A stretch of 16,419 nucleotides of DNA from Planctomycetota bacterium. Lineage in GTDB: Bacteria > Planctomycetota > UBA1135 > GCA-002686595. Shown here piece by piece: positions 5,106-12,311 of the stretch. The stretch covers positions 1 through 16,419 of the forward strand of contig JAKVCE010000019.1 of assembly GCA_022447405.1 (NCBI GenBank), in the 5' to 3' direction. Under the pieces are notes generated by a model. The model saw only the letters and a program-made list of their open reading frames with translations, made no database searches and had not been told where the DNA came from. The position numbers and the translations under genes are program-made. Numbering within the stretch: the stretch's first letter is position 1; every line of letters begins with the position of its first letter.

Positions 5106-7846
5106 CAGGGGTTGCAGGCGACGTCGATGGTGAAGGTGCCATCTCCAGATCCGGACGTTGAGAACGCGCCGAATTGCAGGAGGTAGGTGGAGCCGTTCGT
5201 AGCCGAGAAGGTGATCTCGGACTGCAGGCCGCAGGTGTCATCGTTACAGGCCAGGCTCGTGCCCGGAACGGGGGGGCAGACGCCGCCGGGGTGGGCGGAG
5301 ATCTTCGTGTCCCAGCTCATGCCGCAGGCTGAGACCGTCGCGATGCCAGTGCCTTGTGAGGTCCACTGGAACCAGACGTCGTTGTTCACGGCGCTGGTGC
5401 CGAAGGCGTAGCAGAGGGCCTCGTTCTGAGCGTCGATGCCAGTCGTCGCCCCGCAGGTCGCGAAGGACGCGCCGGTGGTGTCGACGGTGAACGCGCCGCT
5501 TCCAGAGATGACCTGGGCGGTCGCGCACTCATCGTGCGGGTGCGCCGGGGGAGCTGCGAACGGCTCCACCGTGAAGGAGCCGATCCCGCCGGTGGCGCCG
5601 GGGAAGGTCCCGACCTGGATCATGAACTGGCTGCCGGTCGTGGCGTTGAAGTAGACCTCAGAGGCGAAGCCGTTCGCCGCGCAGCTCGTGCAGCCGCTGC
5701 TCATGTCGTCGTTGCAGTCGAGGGCGGTGCCTGCCGCGGGGCAGGAGCCGCCGGCGTACACCGCGATCCTCGTGTCGACGGACTGACCTGTGCACGTCGT
5801 CACGCGTCCGCCTCCTGTGAAGTCCGAGGTCCACTGGAACCAGATGTCGTTCTCGACAGCAGAGGTGCCGAAGTCGTAGCAGATGGACTCGTTCTGACCT
5901 TCCGCGCCGGTGCTGGCGAGGCTGTTGTCGAAGTTGAACGTGCCCGTACCTGCGATGACCACGGGGGTAGAGCAGTTGTCCTCAGGCGGGAGGATGATCG
6001 GGAAGATGTTGAGGCTCCCCGTCCCGAAGCCAGTGGTAGAGAAGGAACCCACCTGGAAGGTGTAGGTAGAGGCTTGGGTCGCGGAGAACCAGATCCCTGA
6101 CTGGAGCCCGCAGTTGTCGTCATTGCAGCCGATCGCGCTGCCGGGGGTGGGGCAACCTGTCCCTCCATACACTGCGATCTTCGAGTCGAGGGAGGTGAAG
6201 TTGCAGGTCTCGACGGAGTAGGTGTCCGTCGTCGGAGCGGTCCAGGAGAACCAGACATCGTTGCTGATCGCGCTGGTGCCGAAGGCGTAGCAGATGAACT
6301 CAGTCTGTCCCTCCGCGCCGGTCGTCGCGGTCGTCGTGTCGAAGGGGAAGAGGCCCGTGCCCGTGAGGGTGGTCGGGTTCGAGCAGTCGTCGTTCTGCGC
6401 CGGGGTGAAGACGGAGATGTCGAAGCTGCCCGTGCCTCCGGTCGCGCCCGGGAAGGTGCCGATCTGGAGCATGTAGGTCGATCCAGCGGTGCCGGCGAAG
6501 CTCATCTGGGACTGCAGGCCGCACAGGTCGTCGTTGCAGGCGATGCTGCTTCCGATCGTCGGGCAAGCGCCACCGGTGTAGGCCGCGATCTTCGTGTCGG
6601 TCGACGTGATGTTGCACGTCTCGACGCGGAAGGTGTCGTTCGAGGGCGCGGTCCAGCTGAACCAGACGTCGTTGTCGACGGTGGAGGAGCCGAACTCATA
6701 GCAGAGGTACTCGTTCTGGCCCTCAGCACCCGTCGTCGCAGTGGTCTGATCGAAGGTGAAGACGCCCGTTCCGCTGATGGCGGTAGGGTTGTTGCAGTCG
6801 TCGTTCTGCGCAGGCGTGAAGGTGGAGATGTCAAAGCTGCCCGTGCCGCCGGTCGCTCCGGGGAAGGTGCCGATCTGCAGCATGTAGGTCGAGCCAGCCG
6901 TGCCAGAGAAGAAGAACTGGGACTGGAGCCCGCAGGTGTCATCGTTGCAGGCCAAGACGGTCCCCGCCGTGGGGCAGCCGCTCCCAGGCCAGGCTGCGAT
7001 CTTGGTGTCAACCGATGTGATGTTGCAGGTCTCTACCTTGAAGGTGTCCGTCGTGGGGGCCGTCCAGGCGAACCACACGTCGTTGTCGACGGCGGAGGAG
7101 CCGAAGTCGTAGCAGAGGTACTCGTTCTGACCCTCGGCGCCAGTCGTCGCCGCCGCGTTGTCGAAGGCGAAGACGCCCGTGCCGCTGATGGCGGCCGCGT
7201 TGGTGCAGTCATCGTTCGCGGCGGGGACGAGGGCCGTGATGTCGAAGGTGCCCGAGCCGCCGATCGCGCCAGGGAAGGTCCCGACCTGCAGCATGTAGCT
7301 CGAGCCAGCTGTCGCCTGAAGCTGAATGAACGACTGGAAACCACACGTGTCATCGTTGCACGTGATGCTCGTGCCGATCGTGGGGCAGCCGCCGCCAGGG
7401 TAGGCAGCGATCTTCGTGTCAGTCGAAGTCAGGTTGCAGGTCTGGATGTTGAAGGTGTCGGTCGAGGGCGCGGTCCACTCGAACCACACGTCGTTGTCGA
7501 CGGTGGAGGAGCCGAAGGCGTAGCAGCTGTACTCGTTCTGTCCGTCCGCGCCGGTCGTGGCTGCGGTCTGGTCGAACGCGAAGGCGCCCGTGCCGCTGAT
7601 GGCGTCAGGCGTGCTGCAGTCGTCGCTGCCTCCCACGACGACGTTCTGGCTCGTCGTGTTGGCGTTGCGGGCTCCCGGCAGGGTGTTCGGCAGCATGCCT
7701 TGCTTCGTGGGCTTACCCACGGGCACCTTGACCTGAGGCGTCTTGACCTGCGGGGCGGGCTTGGTCAGGGGCGCGGGCTTCTGGGTCTGGGCAGTGGCGC
7801 TGGTTGCGCCGATCGCAAGGACGAGAGCGAGGAACGAGAATCGCAT
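4637..7846 (-). CDS. large exported protein with six PPC-like repeats and a CPCGN C-terminal module
   Basis: The 1069-residue product opens with a signal peptide (MRFSFLALVLAIGATSATAQ) preceded by GGAG 5 nt before the ATG (plus 7852-7855). Residues about 20-52 are a Pro/Lys-rich linker (KPAPLTKPAPQVKTPQ), which may span cell-envelope layers. Six repeats of about 137-150 residues begin near 73, 210, 347, 484, 622 and 772. Each carries DDC, TTGAEGQNE..CY.FG, DNDVWF.WT, TC....DTKIA, CP..G, CNDD and YMLQ.GTFPG. This matches the PPC-like repeat of the adjacent three-repeat protein, as does the C-terminal module. Units 2-4 are the most alike and suggest fairly recent internal duplication. Unit 6 has a short insertion (SFATCGATTG). 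Likely a surface or extracellular scaffold or adhesin; no catalytic motif seen. It is transcribed away from the sulfatase at 8098 across a 251-bp gap. Confidence 0.9.
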   Translation of the reverse strand: MRFSFLALVLAIGATSATAQTQKPAPLTKPAPQVKTPQVKVPVGKPTKQGMLPNTLPGARNANTTSQNVVVGGSDDCSTPDAISGTGAFAFDQTAATTGADGQNEYSCYAFGSSTVDNDVWFEWTAPSTDTFNIQTCNLTSTDTKIAAYPGGGCPTIGTSITCNDDTCGFQSFIQLQATAGSSYMLQVGTFPGAIGGSGTFDITALVPAANDDCTNAAAISGTGVFAFDNAAATTGAEGQNEYLCYDFGSSAVDNDVWFAWTAPTTDTFKVETCNITSVDTKIAAWPGSGCPTAGTVLACNDDTCGLQSQFFFSGTAGSTYMLQIGTFPGATGGTGSFDISTFTPAQNDDCNNPTAISGTGVFTFDQTTATTGAEGQNEYLCYEFGSSTVDNDVWFSWTAPSNDTFRVETCNITSTDTKIAAYTGGACPTIGSSIACNDDLCGLQSQMSFAGTAGSTYMLQIGTFPGATGGTGSFDISVFTPAQNDDCSNPTTLTGTGLFPFDTTTATTGAEGQTEFICYAFGTSAISNDVWFSWTAPTTDTYSVETCNFTSLDSKIAVYGGTGCPTPGSAIGCNDDNCGLQSGIWFSATQASTYTFQVGSFSTTGFGTGSLNIFPIILPPEDNCSTPVVIAGTGTFNFDNSLASTGAEGQNESICYDFGTSAVENDIWFQWTSDFTGGGRVTTCTGQSVDTRIAVYAGGSCPAAGTALDCNDDMSSGCTSCAANGFASEVYFNATTGSQFMIQVGTFPGATGGIGSFTVEPFAAPPAHPHDECATAQVISGSGAFTVDTTGASFATCGATTGIDAQNEALCYAFGTSAVNNDVWFQWTSQGTGIATVSACGMSWDTKISAHPGGVCPPVPGTSLACNDDTCGLQSEITFSATNGSTYLLQFGAFSTSGSGDGTFTIDVACNPCEPGLAYCIGDDSGGTICPCGNTGSSSGGCANGSGNGGTLGAIGDASVSNDTLVLQSTNLLPNQPCLFFQGNNAINGGDGIHFGDGLRCAGGGVIRLQVRFPDGSGNAQTSLSISEKGNCAAGDVKRYQIWYRDPVLSPCGSLFNLSNGYEITWLP
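5110..7640 (-). repeat. six in-frame ~410-450-bp repeats encoding PPC-like domains
   Basis: Units start (reading minus) near 7628, 7215, 6805, 6395, 5980 and 5530. The plus strand shows recurring blocks such as 'cagacgtcgttgtcgac' and 'gggaaggtcccgacctg' once per unit. Units 2, 3 and 4 share ..TDTF.VETCN(I/F)TS.D.KIA.. and GT.GSTYMLQIGTFPG or near variants; units 5 and 6 are more diverged. Confidence 0.8.
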
Positions 7847-8097
7847 GGGAGCTCCGGTGTTTCTTGGTGTGGGGTCGACTCGATGAAGTCTGTCACGAGC
7901 TGCTGGCTAGACCAGGCAACTCAGAGACGAGGGTACCCTAGATCTCAGGAGAATTGTCTCAGCTCGCAGGGAACCCCTCCTAAAGCTGCCCTTATGCGGG
8001 CGAGAGATCGCCAGCTCCCACAGCTCCCACGGAGAACCAACGAACGGGAGGAGCTAGGCGGTCACCGGCGTTATCCTCCGAGCAGCCGAGGGGCGCT
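7847..8097. promoter_or_regulatory. 251-bp divergent intergenic region
   Basis: This gap must hold the promoters of the six-repeat gene (leftward) and the sulfatase gene (rightward). It contains a palindrome GGGTACCC (about 7931-7938) and a tandem 9-bp duplication CAGCTCCCA x2 (8012-8029). A TTGTCT (7954-7959) could be a -35 element for the rightward gene, but I find no good -10 at the right distance. The sulfatase start at 8098 is preceded by GAGGGG (8088-8093). No operator or riboswitch recognised. Confidence 0.4.
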
Positions 8098-9546
8098 ATG
8101 AGACTGGAGTGGATCAACAAGCTGCGACCGCTGCTCCTCTTCGGGGTCGCGCTCTCCTGTCAGGCTCTCGACCCACAGACGGGCGGCCGGCCCAACGTGC
8201 TCCTCATCATGGTCGATGACCTGGGCTGGATGGACCTCGGCTTCCAGGGCAACGAACAGATCGACACCCCGAACTTGGACCGCTTGGCCCGCGAGGGGCT
8301 GCGCTTCACGGACGCCTACGCAGCCGCTCCGGTCTGCTCTCCTGCGAGGGCCTCGCTGTTGACGGGCATGGCCCCCGCTCGCTTGGGCATCACGAACCAC
8401 GTCCCGGAGAGCCCGCGCTTCGCTCCAAAGGGCGCGCCCTTCGTCGCCGCGCCGACCTTGAACTACCTCCCGACCGAGCACGTGACCCTCGCGGAGCGCT
8501 TGGGGGAGGCTGGCTATTCGACGCCCTTCGTGGGCAAGTGGCACCTCTGCGGAGACTGGTCCCATCGAGACGGCGGCGCTGGCGATCCGGCGTATCACCC
8601 GGAGCGACAAGGCTTCGAGTTGAACATCGCGGGCTGCGCGCGCGGCGGCCCCACCACGTACTGGGACCCGTACAACATCCACGCCATCGAATCGAACACG
8701 CCGGGGGAGTACCTCCCGGACCGGCTCGCCCGCGAGGTGATCGGCTTGCTGCGAGAGCGCGTGGATGACCCCTTCTTCCTCTGCTGGTGGCCATACACTC
8801 CGCACTATCCGCTGGAGGCGCCGCCGGAGCTCGTGGAGAAGTACGAGGCCCGCGGCGTGGGGCCGGGGATTAAGAACACGACCTATGCGGCGATGGTCGA
8901 GGCGATGGACGCGTCGATCGGTCGCGTGCTCGATGAGCTGGATCGGTTGGAGCTCGCTGAGGAGACCTTGGTCATCTTCCTCTCGGACAACGGCGGCTGG
9001 GACGGGGTCTGTGACAACAGGCCGCTCAAGGCTGGGAAGGGCTACCTCTACGAGGGAGGGATCCGCGTGCCGCTCGTGATCCGCTGGCCTGGTCGCGCAG
9101 CGCCGGGGGTCTCCTCGACGCCGGTGGTCTCGACGGATCTCTTCGCGACCGTCCTCGAGGCCGCAGGTTTGGAGCCGACGCCCGACACGCCCTTGGATGG
9201 GGAGAGCCTCGTGCCTCTCTTCGACGGGGAGGGAGCGCTCAAGCGCGACGCGATCTTCTTCCACTACCCGAACTACGCCTTCCACGGCGGGAACCGCCTC
9301 GGCGGGGCGGTTCGTTCAGGCCCCTGGAAGCTCATCGAGAACTTCTACGATGGCTCGCTGGAGCTCTACGACCTGGAGGCCGACATCGGCGAGCGCTCGA
9401 ACGTGGCCGGGGCGCACCCCGAGACGGCGACCGCGCTCGTCGAGATGCTGCGCGGCTGGCGCGCCGAGGTCGGCGCGAAGATGCCGATGAGGCTCCCCGG
9501 CGCTCAGCCTTCGCGGGCGGCGTCAGCCGCCTCGAGCTCCGGGTAG
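8098..9546 (+). CDS. exported formylglycine-dependent sulfatase
   Basis: The 482-residue product is a type I sulfatase: it would hydrolyse sulfate esters in the periplasm or outside. After an N-terminal hydrophobic segment (LRPLLLFGVALSC; Cys21 might be a lipidation site, though ALSC is a weak lipobox) come metal ligands D40-D41 (VDDLG), the modification motif C80-S-P-A-R followed by ASLLTG, K147 and H149 (GKWH), H236 (TPHYP), D297-N298 (SDNGG) and K311 (RPLKAGKG). Cys80 would be converted to formylglycine by a formylglycine-generating enzyme, which is not in this window. The C-terminal part (AVRSGPWKLIENFYDGSLEL, then YDLEADIGE) is typical of planctomycete exo-sulfatases; the substrate cannot be told. 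The start has GAGGGG 4 nt upstream. The 3' end overlaps the convergent sulfatase gene by 43 bp. Confidence 0.95.
   Translation: MRLEWINKLRPLLLFGVALSCQALDPQTGGRPNVLLIMVDDLGWMDLGFQGNEQIDTPNLDRLAREGLRFTDAYAAAPVCSPARASLLTGMAPARLGITNHVPESPRFAPKGAPFVAAPTLNYLPTEHVTLAERLGEAGYSTPFVGKWHLCGDWSHRDGGAGDPAYHPERQGFELNIAGCARGGPTTYWDPYNIHAIESNTPGEYLPDRLAREVIGLLRERVDDPFFLCWWPYTPHYPLEAPPELVEKYEARGVGPGIKNTTYAAMVEAMDASIGRVLDELDRLELAEETLVIFLSDNGGWDGVCDNRPLKAGKGYLYEGGIRVPLVIRWPGRAAPGVSSTPVVSTDLFATVLEAAGLEPTPDTPLDGESLVPLFDGEGALKRDAIFFHYPNYAFHGGNRLGGAVRSGPWKLIENFYDGSLELYDLEADIGERSNVAGAHPETATALVEMLRGWRAEVGAKMPMRLPGAQPSRAASAASSSG
9504..9546. other. 43-bp convergent overlap of two sulfatase genes
   Basis: The last 13 codons and the stop of the plus-strand sulfatase are read in antisense as the last 13 codons and stop of the minus-strand one. 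Both C-terminal tails here are Ala/Ser/Glu-rich and past the conserved domains, so the overlap is structurally tolerable. There is no space for a terminator between them; transcripts must run into each other. Confidence 0.8.
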
Positions 9547-11153
9547 GTCTTCGGGTACTCGACGGTGTAGGGCTCATAGCCCTCGGGGCGCTTGAGCGGC
9601 CAAGGCAAGACGCTCGCGCGCTCAGCCCAGGCGTCGTAGGCGGCTGTCATGTTTGCCAAGCGCTCGGGCTCCTCCTCTGCGAGGTCATGGGTCTCGCTGC
9701 GGTCGCTGGAGAGGTTGAAGAGCTGCCAGGGCTTGTTGTGTCTCGCGACGAGCTTCCAGTCTCCGTCCCGTACCGCGCGGTTCCCCTCGTGCTCGAAGAA
9801 GATCGGCGTTCCACGCTCAAGCTCTTCGCCGCGGAGGAGCGGGAGGAGGGAGACGCCCTCGAGCGCGCCGACCTCTTCGTCCGCGTGGCGGGACGGGTAG
9901 CGCGCGCCAGCGAGCTCATAGAGCGTCGGGGCGACGTCGATCAGGTGGCAGGGCTCGTGGTAGATCGCGCCCGTATCTTTGAGTCCCGCTGGCCAGTGGG
10001 CGATGAAGGGGGAGGCGATCCCGCCCTCGTGCACCCAGTGCTTGTAGAGGCGGAAGGGCGTGTTGGACGCGTTGGCCCAGCCCTTGCCATAGGTGAGGAA
10101 GTAGCCCTCTCGCCCGCCGACCATCTCGTCTGGGCTCCCGCCCATGAGCCCGCCCTCGGCGCAGCCGCCGTTGTCGGCGAAGAAGAGGATGAGGGTGTCT
10201 TCAAATGCCCCGACCTCTTTGAGCGTCGTGACGAGGCGACCCACGTTCTGATCCATCCTGTCGACCATGGCGGCGTAGATCGCCATGCGGTGAGCGAGGA
10301 CCCCTCTGCGCTCGGGATCTGTCTCCTCCCAAGCCTTGACGTCGAGCGGCGAGAGCTCACAACCCTGGTCCAGGACGCCGAGCTCCTTCATGCGCGCGTG
10401 GCGGGCGGCGCGCATGGGCTCCCAGCCCGAGTCGTACTTGCCGCGGTAGCGCTCGATGTCTTCATCCGGCGCGTGCATCGGCCAGTGCGGCGCGGTGAAG
10501 GAGAGGTAGAGGACGAAGGGGTCGTCGCTGCGCTCCTTCGACTCACGCACATAAGAGATCGCCGCGTCGGTGAAGGAGTCCGAGGAGTAGAAGTCTTCGC
10601 CGGGCGCGACGGGTCGTCGGCCTTCCATCAGCAGCTTGTCCGGGTGCGGCTTGAAGTGGTTGCTCGCGCCTCGGACGATCCCGTAGAAGCGCTCGAAGCC
10701 GCGATCCAGCGGCCACATGCCGGGGAAGGTCCCGACGTGCCACTTGCCGGCCAGGAGGGTCCGATAGCCCGCTTGTGCGAGGACCTCTGCGAAGGTGACC
10801 GAGGAGCGGTTGAGCGCGCCGGTGTAGGAGGGGTGCCCGTAGTCTTGGCCGCGCGCACCCGTCTCGCTGGTCATCCAGCCGAGCCCCGCCTGGTGCGCAT
10901 AGCGACCCGTCAGGAGGCTCGCCCGCGTCGGGCAGCAGCGGCCGGTGTTGTAGAACTGCGTGAGGCGCACGCCGTCTGCGGCGAGCTGGTCTAGGTGGGG
11001 CGTCGCGATCTCACCGCCGAAGCAGCCGATGTCGCTGTAGCCCATGTCGTCCGCCATGATGACGACGAGGTTGGGGCGAGGCGCGGCTTGGGCTGTCGCG
11101 ACGCCCGCGAGGGCTGCGAGGAGCCACACATGGGGGATTTGTCGATGTCTCAC
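9504..11153 (-). CDS. exported arylsulfatase (AtsA-like, C-C-P-T-R)
   Basis: The 549-residue product starts best at GTG 11153: this gives a signal peptide (MRHRQIPHVWLLAALAGVAT then AQA, cleaved before APRPN) and has GGAG 3 nt upstream (plus 11157-11160). An in-frame ATG at 11246 would overlap the divergent enzyme gene and bury the signal peptide. Sulfatase marks: D35-D36 (ADDMGYSD), C73-C74-P-T-R followed by ASLLTG with C73 as the formylglycine residue, K137 and H139 (AGKWHVG), PHWPMHAP, FFADNGG, and a C-terminal region with KLVARHNKPWQLFNLSSD. The C-C-P-x-R form and GYSDIGCFGGEI are typical of AtsA-like arylsulfatases. It differs clearly from the sulfatase at 8098, so the two are not a recent duplication. 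It is divergent from the operon at 11199 with only 45 bp between starts, so promoters must overlap. Confidence 0.94.
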   Translation of the reverse strand: MRHRQIPHVWLLAALAGVATAQAAPRPNLVVIMADDMGYSDIGCFGGEIATPHLDQLAADGVRLTQFYNTGRCCPTRASLLTGRYAHQAGLGWMTSETGARGQDYGHPSYTGALNRSSVTFAEVLAQAGYRTLLAGKWHVGTFPGMWPLDRGFERFYGIVRGASNHFKPHPDKLLMEGRRPVAPGEDFYSSDSFTDAAISYVRESKERSDDPFVLYLSFTAPHWPMHAPDEDIERYRGKYDSGWEPMRAARHARMKELGVLDQGCELSPLDVKAWEETDPERRGVLAHRMAIYAAMVDRMDQNVGRLVTTLKEVGAFEDTLILFFADNGGCAEGGLMGGSPDEMVGGREGYFLTYGKGWANASNTPFRLYKHWVHEGGIASPFIAHWPAGLKDTGAIYHEPCHLIDVAPTLYELAGARYPSRHADEEVGALEGVSLLPLLRGEELERGTPIFFEHEGNRAVRDGDWKLVARHNKPWQLFNLSSDRSETHDLAEEEPERLANMTAAYDAWAERASVLPWPLKRPEGYEPYTVEYPKTYPELEAADAAREG

Positions 11154-11186
11154 GCGCTCCAGACTACGGTCCCAGCGCCCTCCGAC

Positions 11187-11192
11187 TAGAAT
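11187..11192 (+). promoter_or_regulatory. possible -10 element (TAGAAT) for a leaderless start
   Basis: TAGAAT ends 6 nt before the ATG at 11199, which has no good Shine-Dalgarno. If used, transcription would begin at or beside the start codon. The -35 position (around 11164-11169, CTACGG) has no consensus match, so this is weak. Confidence 0.25.
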
Positions 11193-11198
11193 CGAGTC

Positions 11199-12302
11199 AT
11201 GAAGATTGAGCGCATCGAGGTCTTCCGGGTGGAGCTTCCCCTCCACGAAGGGAGCTACAACTGGTCCGGCGGGAAGTCCGTCGAGGTCTTCGACTCAACG
11301 GTCGTGAGGCTGACTGCGGATGACGGCACCACCGGGCACGGGGAGGTCTGCCCCTTGGGGCCCGCTTACCTCGCCTCCTACGCGGAGGGTGCGCGCGCGG
11401 GGATCCGTGAGCTCGCGCCCGACCTCATCGGCTGTGACCCCACGAGGCCGGCCGTCCTCGCGCGGCGGATGGACAAGCTCCTGAAGGGGCACCCCTACGC
11501 GAAGTCGGCCATCGACGTCGCCTGCTGGGACCTCTTCGGGAAGGTCTGCGGTCAGCCGGTGAGCGAGCTCCTCGGCGGTCGATACGGCGACGACTTCGTC
11601 CTCTACCGAGCGATCAGCCAAGAGGACCCGGGCCAGATGGCTGAGAAGGTCGCGGGCTACAAGAGCGAGGGCTACTCACGCTTCCAGCTCAAGGTCGGCG
11701 GCGACCCGGAGGTCGACATCGCGCGCATCAAGGCGGTGCGAGAGGTGCTCGACACGACCGACGCCCTCATCGCCGACGCGAACACGGGCTGGCTTGCGCA
11801 CGACGCCGCGCGGGTCGTGCGCGGAGTGCGCGACGTCGACGTCTACATCGAGCAGCCCTGCGAGCGCTACGAGGACTGCCTCTCGATCCGACGCCGCACC
11901 GACCACCCCTTCATCCTGGACGAGAACATCGAGGACATGTCTTCGCTCCTGCGCGCTAAGGCGGACGACGCCATGGACGCCGTCAACGTGAAGATCTCCA
12001 AGTTCGGCGGGCTCACGAAGGCCTCCCTGGCGCGGAACTTCTGCGTCGAGGCGGGCCTCGGCCTCACGATCGAGGACACCTGGGGCGGCGACATCGTCAC
12101 GGCGGCGATCTCCCACCTGGCTCACTCGACCCCGACCGAGCACCTCTTCACCTCCACGGACTTCAACAGCTACGTCACGGTCTCCATCGCCGACGGCGCG
12201 CCGCAGCGCAAGGACGGCCGGATGGCGGCCTCGAGCGCACCCGGCCTGGGTGTCGAGCCCCGCGCGGACGTGCTCGGTGATGCGGTCGCGGACTTCTCCT
12301 GA
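11199..12302 (+). CDS. enolase-superfamily racemase/dehydratase (MR/MLE type)
   Basis: The 367-residue length and motifs fit the mandelate racemase/muconate-lactonizing branch of the enolase superfamily, which uses Mg2+ to stabilise an enolate and Lys residues for proton transfer. Visible: D193 (IADANTGW), E218 (YIEQP) and D241 (LDEN) as metal ligands; K165 as the second Lys of the usual K-x-K, whose first position is Q163 (RFQLKVGGD); K265 and K268 (VNVKISKFGG); and EDTWGGD at 292-298. RFQLKVGGDP and EDTWGGDIVTAAISHLAHS recall the proline-betaine / 4-hydroxyproline-betaine epimerase and cis-3-hydroxy-L-proline dehydratase group; a substrate of that kind is my inference, and other acid-sugar or dipeptide substrates remain possible. 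It has no signal peptide, so it is cytoplasmic. It is first in an apparent operon with the CXXCH protein (9-nt gap) and the NSS transporter. Confidence 0.9.
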   Translation: MKIERIEVFRVELPLHEGSYNWSGGKSVEVFDSTVVRLTADDGTTGHGEVCPLGPAYLASYAEGARAGIRELAPDLIGCDPTRPAVLARRMDKLLKGHPYAKSAIDVACWDLFGKVCGQPVSELLGGRYGDDFVLYRAISQEDPGQMAEKVAGYKSEGYSRFQLKVGGDPEVDIARIKAVREVLDTTDALIADANTGWLAHDAARVVRGVRDVDVYIEQPCERYEDCLSIRRRTDHPFILDENIEDMSSLLRAKADDAMDAVNVKISKFGGLTKASLARNFCVEAGLGLTIEDTWGGDIVTAAISHLAHSTPTEHLFTSTDFNSYVTVSIADGAPQRKDGRMAASSAPGLGVEPRADVLGDAVADFS

Positions 12303-12311
12303 ACGCTCGCT

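Noticed and set aside
5110..7640. CRISPR-like or noncoding repeat array, because of regularly spaced blocks
   Set aside because: The period is about 410 bp, the blocks are in frame, and each unit encodes the same protein domain.
8071..9285. A 404-codon open frame on the minus strand opposite the first sulfatase
   Set aside because: Arg/Val/Glu-rich antisense translation with no motif; the plus strand is a convincing sulfatase.
9687..10994. A 435-codon open frame on the plus strand across the second sulfatase
   Set aside because: Shadow of the minus-strand arylsulfatase; no recognisable domain, and the opposite strand has all catalytic motifs.
11154..11246. Upstream ATG start for the minus-strand arylsulfatase
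   Set aside because: It would add 31 residues before the signal peptide and overlap the divergent enzyme gene; the GTG at 11153 has GGAG upstream and begins directly at the signal peptide.
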